Shown piece after piece: positions 1 to 9,522 of a stretch of DNA of 64,000 nt. The stretch is from Ashinkailepas kermadecensis (Eukaryota > Arthropoda > Thecostraca > Neolepadidae), in contig JAOTOM010004669.1 in NCBI GenBank assembly GCA_034440615.1, positions 124,001 to 188,000 of the forward strand, read 5' to 3'. The position numbers were made by a program, and so were the translations under genes. The stretch's first letter is position 1, and each line of letters starts with the position of its first letter. A model generated the notes under the pieces. The model worked only from the letters and a program-made list of their open reading frames with translations. It did not search any database and was not told the origin of the DNA.

Positions 1-113
1 CCGCATCAGCTCGGGTGGCAGCGAGTTGTACAAGGGCACGCTTTGGATTAAGTACTATAATACACATTTTATACACATATACACATGATACAATTATGTA
101 TGTGTACAAACAC

Positions 114-156
<43 letters not shown>

Positions 157-1085
157 GGTAACAATACGGCTAACCTTCATCACCGACAATGACACTTTTA
201 CTGACCAACTGCCGCAGAATAATACTCTGACCTTGACTAACTTGTGTTAGGCAATACTCATCCATACCTGACACAACACTGTTTCCCGCACCTGATACGG
301 TACTGACCTCCACACCCGACATGATACTGACCCATACTGACCCCATACCTGCCTCTGATGAAATGCTGCAACACTGTCGTACCAGGTGGGACAAAAATCT
401 GAAGCCGCAAAATACATGACATCTGACCCCGCCAAACTGCTGCAAGACATTAACTGATCCTGACCAGCTCCAGCAAGTCATTAACTGTTATCCCAACCAG
501 CTACTGCAAGCATTTTCCCTTGGACAAAAGCATTCCAGTTACCGGCCAACTGCTGCAAAATAGAGCCCGTGCACAACACTGTGGGGCGATACCACTGCTG
601 TTTTGCATCACTACTGCAAATGTGATCGCTCCGTCAGTAGCGAATATGAAACTCACAGACCGGAAGGCGGGCGTCTCACTGGAGCCAAATCGCCTGAAGT
701 CACGATACAATGCACATTTCAAGCGGCGAAGCCGTACAAAATGCATGCATATATTTCGTGCAGTGAACAAAACGCAACGTTTATTACACAAGAGCCACAC
801 TGAGGAACATACGCAGTGGGCATTATACATGGCCTCACGCTCACTGCCCAGCCTGGTGCAATGCTTAGCGTAGACTGTGGTGATTATTATTGGAGCTTGA
901 AGTTGCATTCGCTGCGACCGTAGCATGCAATTTTCATGGCAACAAACCCACCTTTCCACCATAGGGGGAAGGTGGGTTCCACCCACCGTTCCATCATACG
1001 GCCTGTGCCGAGAGACACGCTTCGCCACTCGCTAGAGCACAGCCTGTATCACGTCGCGAGCCACGCCTCGCCTCGCCGCACTAAC
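1..1085. other. Intron after the last visible TEAD exon
   Basis: No further TEAD exon is visible here: the residues that follow ADLN in the family (a GAFYG-like stretch) are not found on the minus strand. The stretch is otherwise unremarkable. Open frames on both strands show no recognisable family and overlap one another. Confidence 0.6.
118..152. repeat. (TA)n microsatellite
   Basis: An uninterrupted TA dinucleotide run in an AT-rich stretch that also has several ACACAT motifs on its left. Confidence 0.9.
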
Positions 1086-1274
1086 CTGAACAGTTGTGTT
1101 AAGGTCGGCCCAAAACTTCACCAGGAAGAACGCGTTGGCCGGGCCCTTGTCGTAGAGTTCACGGAGGCCGCCCTTCTTGTCGGGGAACTTGTCGTAGATT
1201 TGTGTGATGCCGATGGCCTCCAGCGGTTCGTAGGAGGTCGGCCCGCCGATGTGCACGAACAGGTGCTTATTGTA
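1086..1274 (-). CDS. sd: TEAD exon: start of YAP-binding domain
   Basis: A 189-bp, 63-codon exon in phase 0 at both ends. It encodes [11 protein letters not shown], then [13 protein letters not shown] and [16 protein letters not shown], which is the diagnostic TEAD block: vertebrate TEADs read [24 protein letters not shown] and [16 protein letters not shown]. These residues form early strands of the immunoglobulin-like YAP/Yorkie-binding fold. The acceptor is a pyrimidine-rich tract ending CCGGCAG before TAC (Tyr). The donor is CAG followed by GTTAGT. The HIGG-to-LEA loop is a few residues shorter than in vertebrates. The next exon lies outside the window. Confidence 0.95.
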
Positions 1275-1375
1275 CTGCCGGAGGACAGCAACTGTTGCGG
1301 ACAGGGCTGCTGTAGTGATCGAGCAGCCGCACGCCGACCAAATCACTGATGCAACAGTAGACCCACCTCACACCA

Positions 1376-1612
1376 ATGCCTGATACGACACTGTCCCCCA
1401 CACCTGACACGACACTGTCCCCCACACCTGGCACGACACTGTCTCTCATTCCTGACACGACACTGTCCCCCACACCTGGCACGACACTGTCTCTCATTCC
1501 TGACACGACACTGTCCCCCACACCTGGCACGACACTGTCTCTCATTCCTGACACGACACTGTCCCCCACACCTGACACGACACTGTCACCCCAAAACCTG
1601 ACACAACACTGT
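1376..1612. repeat. Minisatellite, ~24-bp units in ~51-bp pairs
   Basis: Units based on CCTGACACGACACTGTCCCC alternate with a variant carrying GGCACGACACTGTCTCTC, so pairs of units form a ~51-bp higher-order period. The array lies about 100 bases upstream (in transcript direction) of the acceptor of the 1086-1274 exon. It is open in several frames only because of its repetitive composition. Confidence 0.85.
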
Positions 1613-3475
1613 CTGTCCCCCATACTCGATAGGACCCTGTCTCTATACCCCGCAATACAACTTCTATATCTTGTTACGATATCACCTCTATATTTGCTAC
1701 AATAACACATGTACACTTGACACGGTATCGTCTCCCTTCGGGACACGATGCCACACGTTTGCCACCAATTATCCATGCTAAATCCGTACACCTGGGCGAC
1801 ACCACCACAATAGCATGGCAAGACCCGGACACCCCGCTACGTGATACAGGCTATATTTATGTTTTGGCAACCCGGATGCGGATAGGAAAACCTTGCGGCC
1901 CTCAAACTCAAAAGACCATTTTCATTATATTTCCGGCTTTAAGAACCAGTTTTGTACTTCCCCGTGGGCTTCTGCCCCTTTACCCAAGAGTATGGAATGT
2001 GCAGTTATTAAACAGCACCATTCGATATTTTGTCAAAACGAGTAAATATTCATTTATGGAGAGGAAAATGTTCTGGATGACAAAAATGTCTGGCATGGCA
2101 GTTTTTCAACTGTATCTCTGACCCATCATTCCAATACCTGGGGCAACACTGGCTCTATTCCCAAGACGTATTGTCAATACACTCGACGCCCACCATCACC
2201 CACGGCGCACCCAGTGACCAACTCAGAGCCGACACAGCCGCCCGGCACTGTAGAGCGGACATGCAGCCGGCTGCGCTCAGGGCCACCGACAGCGTCGTCA
2301 CCCGTCACACGCATTCGAACAGGCTACACAACAGGCTACACAACAGGCTACACACGAGATAACACCAGCCGGGGCGGCGCCGGACCTGACACAGCAGCTC
2401 AGGCGGCCACTGATTGCTGTGACGGGCCGGACACACCGCCTGTGGCCGCGTGAGGGCCGGCGCCGGACTTGACACAGCAGCTCGGGCGGCCACTGGCTGC
2501 TGTGTCGATCCGAACCTGATACAGCAGCTCAGGCTGCTGTGACGAGCCGGACACACTGCCTGTGGCCGCGTGAGGGCCGGCGCCGGACTTGACACAGCAG
2601 CTCAGGCTGCTGTGACGAGCCGGACACGCCGCCTGTGGCCGCGTGAGGGCCGGCGCCGGACCCGACACAGCAGCTCAGGCGGCCACTGGCTGCTGTGTCG
2701 AGCCACTGACCAGTACGACACACTGTCGTACCGGCTGCTGCCCGCGTAAGGGCCGGCGCCTGCGTCCGTCCGTCAAGCATTGAGCGGCGCCGCGTCCGTC
2801 ACCGGCCGCCCCAACACATAAACACCACCTGGAAACGGTGGCGCCGGCCGGCCGGCCACCTCCGACCCCGGCAGGCTGCCCCATACTAACACAACCTCAA
2901 CCAACATAAACACAGCCGAACACGACCGGAACCCAACACCGACACACCTTGACACGATCACGTCATACACTGTCGGAACTGTTTTCAATTGAGCGTCATA
3001 TTCAGTTTTAGCAATTTATTTCCGCTACAAGAACATGGAAATACGAATGCTCAATTGGACAACTTACATGTACTTATAAAATTCAAGTTGAGTTATTTGT
3101 GATGCCCACCGATACCCAAAACTGGAGGCAATTAACATTGGCTACATAGTATATCTCATGGATGTCTAGTACACTACGGATATGATCCAGTAAAAGATAC
3201 CAGGAACGAAGCAAATTGCCTTTATTAAAATATCCATACTTCCCATTACATGCGCTTCCCAGTCGAATTTCAAAAATTAGATATATTGATGCGATAAGGC
3301 GGGAACGCAACACCAATACACCGTAACACGACCAGAACCCATCACAATCGGGACACGACACGACACAAGACACGACCACGACACGACTATGACACGACCA
3401 AGGCAAAAAGACACGACCACGGAAAAAGACACGACTACGACACAATCACGACAAAATAAACGACACAAGACAAGA

Positions 3476-3511
<36 letters not shown>

Positions 3512-4566
3512 ACGCCACGACACGACACGACACGACACAACACAAGACAAGACAAGACACGACCATGGCACAAACGATCACGACACAAGACACAACCACG
3601 ACATGACGTATGTGACGCAGCCATGGGACTAGCACCACAGCAAAACACAGCAAAACGATGAAATTGTATCACAACCAGTGGTGGGATCAGTGCAGAAGCA
3701 ACCCGTCCGGGAGCGCCAGCGCTCCAGTCTTCCCTGGCCGGTAGCCGGGCTTTTCTCTACCTGACAGAAGTGGCGTTCAAACTTCCACCACATGTAATTA
3801 AACCCCTGACACCATCGAAGGATAGAGACGTGGCTGAAGCTACGGACGACTCAGAAGCTGGGACCTGCCGTGCATCTTGGCATCGTAGCACGCCCTACCG
3901 ATCCCGTCCATCGTTACCACTTCAGCACCATCCACCTGAACACCATTACCATTAACCACCACTCAAAAACCATCCTTCGTAGTACCACCACCACCATCCC
4001 ATCACCATTTCAAAACCATCCTCCGTATTACCACCACCACTATCCCCATCACCACTCCAAAATTATCCTCCGCAATAACATCACCGTATCATCCCCAACC
4101 TCCTGAACATCTTCATCAACAATGAAATTCCCCACCACCTTTTTCCATTCACCATCACATCGTGACCCACACCCTGCCTACCATTGGTGGCATGACATGG
4201 TACCACAGTCACCACGAACACTCACCATCGTCGCTGACACCACCATCAAACACCATCATCACCGACACCACTGCCACCATTGACTACTGGCATTGACATG
4301 GACTATTGAGTACTACTAACCTCACTGACACGACACCAATCACTGACACCATCATCACCATTGACACTACCACTAACGTCACTGACGACACCAGCACCAC
4401 CATCATCACCACCGACACCACTGCCACTATTGACAGTGGCAGTGGTTGACGGCACTAACCACCGACGCCACCATCACCATCATTACATCACTAACACCAC
4501 TGACACGCATCACCATCACTGCCACCGCCGCCAACATCACGACCGACACAGTCACCGGCGACGTAC
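1613..4566. other. TEAD intron with low-complexity and repeat tracts
   Basis: Intron between the 4567 and 1086 exons. It contains three copies of a ~13-bp GGCTACACAACA unit (2320-2356), a degenerate array of GC-rich ~90-bp units built on GCCGGCGCCGGACTTGACAC (2375-2755), a CACGAC-type pentamer/hexamer tract (3310-3605) and a long degenerate CAC/ATC trinucleotide tract (3930-4555) that runs up to the exon donor. No coding evidence. Confidence 0.75.
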
Positions 4567-4771
4567 CACGTCGGCGGCGGCCTGCTGATCGCGCGCCTGC
4601 GGCGGCGCCTCCATGAAGGCCGAGTACTCGACCAGGCGCAGCTTGTGTGTGGCGATGCTGCGGCCCTGCCAGCCGGGCGCCGCCGGCGGCTGGCCCAGCA
4701 GCGACATGTCGGCCGGACTCGCCGCCGACTTGGCCGGCATGCCGTACGGCTGCTGGCCGAACGGCTTCACA
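4567..4771 (-). CDS. sd: TEAD exon: linker and first strands of YAP-binding domain
   Basis: A 205-bp exon: one base completing a split Asp codon, then 68 codons. It opens VKPFGQQPYGMP, matching the DVKPFVQQAYP block of TEAD1. After a Pro/Ala/Ser-rich linker comes WQGRSIATHKLRLVEYSAFM, the beta-1/beta-2 region that opens the YAP-binding domain (TEAD1: WQGRSIGTTKLRLVEFSAFL; Drosophila: GRAIATHKFRLLEFTAFM). The acceptor is GCCGCCAG followed by T. The donor is GTG followed by GTACGT, phase 0, joining directly to the Tyr that opens the next exon. The tail QARDQQAAADV replaces the family's QRDPDS. Confidence 0.93.
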
Positions 4772-6285
4772 CTGGCGGCACACGACACGGCCGTCAGCGC
4801 CGCCAACAGCGGCGTGACCTGCAGCGTGATCAGGAGCGACACCGGCAACGTCACCAGGACAGTCACCAGGAGCGTCACCAGGAGAGCCACTGACCGCCCC
4901 GCTGGTGCCGGCGGCCAGCTCACAGCTGACCCAGCAGTTCCGACGACATTTAGTTTTGGATATTTGTGGTGAATGTCTACGCTGATTGGTCAGTCGAACA
5001 GGGTAATTCGTTTTATTTTTCCGGGGAAAGTGGATGAAAACGAATAGTCTACGAAATAACAAAATAGATTGGAGCAGCCGCCCCATGGCCGAACAAGCTA
5101 GCAGGGCGGGCAGGTTCAGAGCGTGGCGGGCTCAGAGCTAGCGCGCCAGGCACGTTCAGAGCTAGCGTGGCGGGCTCAGAGCTAGCGCAGCAGGCACGTT
5201 CAGAGCTAGCGCGGCGGGCACGTTCAGAGCATCGTGATGACGACACCACTTGGTCGCCACTACGGTACTGACAACAGAACATGGTGAGCAAAATATTATG
5301 GTGAATAAAAAAGATCCATGATAGTAGACAGACTGAGGTTAGTGTAGCTCACCGACCCCACTGAGCTCCCACCGCTTGCAGTGGGACTTTCAAGCTGGAT
5401 ATCTAGCCAGACACATCAGTCTGTATATTTAGTGGGACCAATTTGCTTCCAACGCCGTTGGGACTAGGTGTTTTACCTGGCTCCGGCGGGATTATCCGAC
5501 CCCATCATCAGTCTTCACTACAGCCGACCTGGCGACAGACCTCGGCCACTGCCTGGCACCAGCCAGTGGAGTCCACCAGCCCTCGGAGCAACGCTATTCA
5601 CTCCACCATCCGTTGTTCTACCCACCGGACTATTGCAAAAACACGTCTACGTCTGAGGCCAGACGCAAGTCGTGCCGCACACCTAGCAGCGTGGAGCATG
5701 CATTATCTTTTGGCGGGCCAACCGTGACGTACATTTGCGACCAGAGCTCTAGCGGCGCACGGCTACCACCAGACACGTGTCGCACACACCAGGCGTCTAT
5801 TGTTGGCGACCGTGGTGTAAATCTGCGACCAGAGCTCTAGCGGCGCACGGCTACCACCAGACACGTGTCGCACACACCAGGCGTCTATTGTTGGCGGCCG
5901 TGAACTGATAAATCGCGCTCAAACACGCGACAGGATGCGGCGTCATAAAACTCAGCCCTGAAAGCTATGAAAGCGTCACTTCCATCCGGTCGCACTGCTG
6001 GTATCTGGACATACCTTCCTGGACCTGGACATACCTGGACATTTCAAAGGCCTCTTGACATTCCCCATGTGTGCACGATCCTCCATAACTGGTTGAAAAT
6101 ATAAGAAAACCTAAGACGTGCAAAACAGACATTTTACATTCCACCCTGCTACGATAGGGATCGTGTTTCACATCGTTTCTATTTACCACGCCATAACTGC
6201 CACAAAGCGTAATAGCCGCCAGTGGGCACTGCCTACGAGCGAGGAAAAATCACGGTAGATCGGCAACAAAGACGGCAGGTAGGTA
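4772..6285. other. TEAD intron with short duplications
   Basis: Holds a GTCACCAGGA-type short repeat (4826-4895), about five copies of a ~25-bp AGCTAGCGCGGCGGGCACGT unit (5090-5232) and an ~88-bp direct duplication (roughly 5738-5825 and 5826-5912, sharing GACCAGAGCTCTAGCGGCGC). Short open frames here match no family I recognise. Confidence 0.7.
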
Positions 6286-7090
6286 CTCACTTGTGCGACA
6301 CCACAACTGTGCATGTACTCTCTCGTGCAACACCCTACCCGTGAAGGTACTCACTCGTGCGACACCGCACCCGTTGAGGTATTCACTCGTGCGACACCCC
6401 ACCCATGCAAGTACTCACTCGTAAGACACCCCATTCGTATGGGACTCGTGCGACACACCACCCGTGTGGGATCCGTGCAACATGTCACCGTGTGGGGCTC
6501 GTGCGATATTCCACCCGCTTAGGTATTCACCCGTGCGTCACCCCACCCATATGAGACTCGTGCGACACCGTACCCGTGCAAATACTCACTCGTGCGACAT
6601 CCCACCCACATGTGACTCGTGCGACACCCCACCCGTGTGTGTACACTCACTCATGCGAAACCCACTCATGCGGACACTCATTCATGCGACACCCCGCCCA
6701 TATGGGACTCGTGCGACACTCCATCCGTATGAGGCTCGTACGACACTACATCCATGATACTCGTGCGACACCCTATCCGTGCAAGTACTCACTCGTGCGA
6801 CACTCCATACGTGCAGTTACTCACTTGTGCGACATCCCACCAATACGGGAACTCACTCGTGCGACACCCCGCTCATATGAGACTTGTGCGACACTCCGTC
6901 CACATGTGAATCGTGCGACACTCCACCCGTGTGGGGCTCATGCGATATTCCACCAGTTTAGGTATTAACTCGTGCGACACCATATCCGTGCAAGTACTAA
7001 CTCGTGCGACACCCCACCCATATGGGACTCGTGCAACACTCCACCCGTATGTGACACGTGCGACACCCCACCCGTGCAGGCACTCACTCG
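6286..7090. repeat. Minisatellite derived from a TEAD exon end and its splice donor
   Basis: About 29 degenerate units of ~28-30 bp, each with CTCGTGCGACACCCCACCCG or a variant. On the transcribed (minus) strand the core is GTGTCGCACGA followed by GTGAGT, which is exactly the last codons and 5' splice site of the adjoining TEAD exon (7088-7290). About ten units keep an intact GTGAGT. Unit identity falls and variants appear away from the exon, as expected if the array grew out of the exon border. Confidence 0.85.
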
Positions 7091-7290
7091 TGCGACACTC
7101 CGACCTGGAGGCCCGCCTGCCAGAAGCCGCCGACGCCTCCGGTGGCGGCGTGGTTGGTGGGCGACAGGCCGAACTTGTGCGACATGTTTGAGGCGGACAC
7201 GATCTGGGCCGACGTCATGGCCGACACCGAGTGCAGCGCCTTCTCCTTGGCGTGGTGCTCCTGCAGCGACATCAGCGGCGACGAGTTCTG
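7088..7290 (-). CDS. sd: TEAD exon: linker after the TEA domain
   Basis: A 203-bp exon (67 codons plus the two bases GA of a split Asp). It encodes HHAKEKALHSVSAMTSAQIV, matching TEAD1 TAKDKALQHMAAMSSAQIVS, and then GGFWQAGLQ, matching GFWPGMIQ. It ends VGVSH plus GA; with the T opening the 4567-4771 exon this makes Asp-Val-Lys-Pro-Phe, as in the family. The donor is therefore GA followed by GTGAGT at 7087-7082. A nearer CAG-GTCGGA at 7105-7100 would break phase. The acceptor is a tandem CAGCAG, so an exon starting at 7287 (one Gln fewer) is equally possible. Confidence 0.92.
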
Positions 7291-8127
7291 CTGGTGGCCA
7301 GACCGCATCCGGTCAGGTCGGGGCAAGCCAGGCCGGGTGGGCAGGGTTAGAACCAGTGCAGAGGCGATGTTTGTTGAGAGGGTCAGGTCGGATGAGCAGA
7401 GCTATATTTAGTGCAGACGACGAGATCTGAGCAGGGTCAACCCCCACCACGCCGGGCCAGGCCAAATTGGACAGACAGGGCTAGAACCGGTACAGAGGAG
7501 ACAAGATCTGCAGAGGGTCACGACACGTCAGGTCAGACCAGGTAAGCAGGGCTAGAACCAGTGCGGAAGCGACATCTGCTGATGATCACGACGGGTTAGA
7601 CAAGGACAGAGCAGAACCGATGGCGTACAAGAAGTGAGGCGGCTGATTTTAATGCCACGGTCACGATATGATTAGCAGATGGACTACATGGAAAACGTGT
7701 GGTGAATGTACGATGGCGATTGCTCGCGCGCCAGACATTAATGGCATTGCACAATCTCCAGCGGGCTGGTTCGGTGTTGCTATGCCGACCGCACGAATCA
7801 TTAAATGTCACACAATGGCTCAGTGAATTAACACAGGACAAGTGGAACATTTCGGCTGCGAGCAATAACAACGTTCCGAGATTCGCCACCACAGCTGAGT
7901 CAGGCCATACCCAGCGACGGAGATGAATACGGCTCGCCAGTTCTCACTGCCAGGTGTCACAAATACCTGACCGCAGGAGACCTCAGCAGCAGGTCACGAC
8001 AAACACACAGCTCCTGGCCTCGGCTACCTCTGATGCGAGTCATACACGCACTAGCTGACCTCAGTTGCACGCCACAAACAGCAGTTGGCTGCAGCCGAGT
8101 TCAGCTGACCTGCGGATGGCCGCAGAT
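7291..8127. other. TEAD intron, no recognised element
   Basis: Intron between the helix-3 exon and the linker exon. It has a few ragged GGTCAGG and GCAGGGCTAGAACC repeats (7310-7620). An open frame at 7699-7926 on the plus strand has no recognisable domain. Confidence 0.6.
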
Positions 8128-8520
8128 GGCTCACCTTCATCTTGGTCTGCAGCTCGCGCAGTTTACGTCGGGTGGCCGCAGTTGACTCACCTTCATCTTG
8201 GTCTGCAGCTCGCGCAGTTTACGTCGGGTGGCCGCAGCAGACTCACCTTCATCTTGGTCTGCAGCTCGCGCAGTTTACGTCGGGTGGCCGCAGCTGACTC
8301 ACATTCATCTTGGTCTGCAGCTCGCGCAGTTTACGTCGGGTGGCCGCAGCAGACTCACCTTCATCTTGGTCTGCAGCTCGCGCAGTTTACGCCGGGTGGC
8401 CGCAGTTGACTCACCTTCATCTTGGTCTGCAGCTCGCGCAGTTTACGTCGGGTGGCCGCAGTTGACTCACCTTCATCTTGGTCTGCAGCTCGCGCAGTTT
8501 ACGTCGCGCGAGCACCTGGA
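8128..8520. repeat. 56-bp x7 array of TEAD exon 3' end plus splice donor
   Basis: Seven copies with an exact 56-bp period (starts near 8128, 8184, 8240, 8296, 8352, 8408 and 8464). On the minus strand each unit is the last 33 bases of the helix-3 exon, encoding [11 protein letters not shown], then GTGAGT and ~17 bases of intron. The copy at 8465-8520 is the real exon end; the other six lie downstream in the intron. Differences between copies are confined to a few positions (for example CAGTTGA versus CAGCAGA, and one ACATTC in place of ACCTTC). Confidence 0.93.
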
Positions 8521-8598
8521 TGTGCGAGCTGACCTGCTTGCGCGTGCGGCACTTGCCCGTTCTCAGCTTAATGTAGCGGGCGATGAGCTCGTTGCGAC
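8471..8598 (-). CDS. sd: TEAD exon: second half of TEA DNA-binding domain (helix 3)
   Basis: A 128-bp exon: two bases completing a Gly codon, then 42 codons. It encodes [15 protein letters not shown], then [20 protein letters not shown], essentially identical to the animal TEA domain, including the DNA-recognition helix [13 protein letters not shown]. One notable change is RTGKC where vertebrates and flies have RTGKT. The acceptor is TCTCACTCGGTAG followed by GT. The donor is ATGAAG followed by GTGAGT, phase 0. The exon's last 33 bases are part of the 56-bp repeat, so copies of this exon end continue into the intron. Confidence 0.96.
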
Positions 8599-8749
8599 CT
8601 ACCGAGTGAGACTAGTCAGTGTGTGCTGCAATACAGTTCAGCGCCGCATGCCAAAAACAGTTCACAGGAAACGCTTATATCGACTCTCCACACTGTGGGA
8701 TAGGGTTCGATGGTTTAAAATCCCCCGTTTGACTATAATAATTGTTCGA

Positions 8750-9522
8750 TGATGATGATTGAGGTTTAGGGGCGCATCGACCAGGGTAGGTCATTTAGCG
8801 CCCATAACAGTATGCCCTATCTACTCAGATATATGCATTGGTGGTACGGTTTAGCACGGTATCTTCACTGTCCCGGGTATATTATTGAAAAACCTGCTTT
8901 TGCAACGAAGTGGCACACGTTTCCTAGGCATTCAGAGTCGTCTCAAAGGAGACTGGAGAGCGTCCTGTTAGTCCCACAATATTGGGCTCTGTCCTGTGCG
9001 TAAAGGTGACATGTTAGAATATGATGTACTGTCAGGAACGAGTTGCATCGTGGGCACACTGGTCTGGCCTCATTTCTGAGCAGGTGACAGTGTGTTGCGT
9101 ACGTGTGTCCTATTCGCAGTCGTGCCAATGCGACCCCCTCAGCTCGCACCTTCCTGGAGGACGACGGCCAATGCCCTATATGTGGCTTGATTTGTTTGAG
9201 TTTGTTTGTACTCAGAGCGTCCCAACTGCGTTGCCACTTCCCATGAATGTATGTAGAGATCGTGGGGTAAAAATCGTGTACCGGGAGAGGAAGGGCACGC
9301 GTGTAGGGTCTCCGTGCTGCTCGTCTCGCTGCCTCATCAGCGAGCTCGTTCCCTCGGATGCCGACATGACTTGGGATCCAGCAAAATGATACAAGTCTTC
9401 CCTCTCGTTTCAGTAAAGTAAGGCGGGTTAAGATGTCCTGTAAAATTTGTTCTTGGGGGTTAAAACCTTTCAGTGCCAAGAGGCTGCTCAATGAGTCAGA
9501 TAAGATAACGCAGGAGTTGCAT
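8750..9522 (-). mobile_element. 5'-truncated I-group LINE (RNase H and 3' UTR)
   Basis: The minus strand is open from the truncation point. It encodes an RNase H domain with the catalytic motif LSDSLSSL, then CWIPSHVGIRGNELADEAAR, then the usual C-terminal LARLRIGHTYATHCHL and a CPRC/HHILTCH zinc-binding tail, stopping near 8943. Telomere-proximal bases of its 3' UTR form the hairpin GGGCGC...GCGCCC and the copy ends in a (ATC)n tail. Imperfect 14-bp target duplications (TAATAATTGTTCGA at 8736-8749; TAATGATTTTTCGA at 9523-9536) bound it. RNase H-bearing LINEs of this type are common in arthropods. The reverse transcriptase and ORF1 are absent, so it is a dead copy. Confidence 0.9.

Noticed and set aside
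7100..7107. CAG-GTCGGA as the donor of the linker exon
   Set aside because: It leaves phase 0, while the next exon begins with one base of a split codon. The GTGAGT 17 bases further on restores Asp-Val-Lys-Pro-Phe.
6286..8520. Regular repeats resembling a CRISPR array
   Set aside because: Units are directly adjacent without unique spacers, and they derive from exon borders in a eukaryotic gene.
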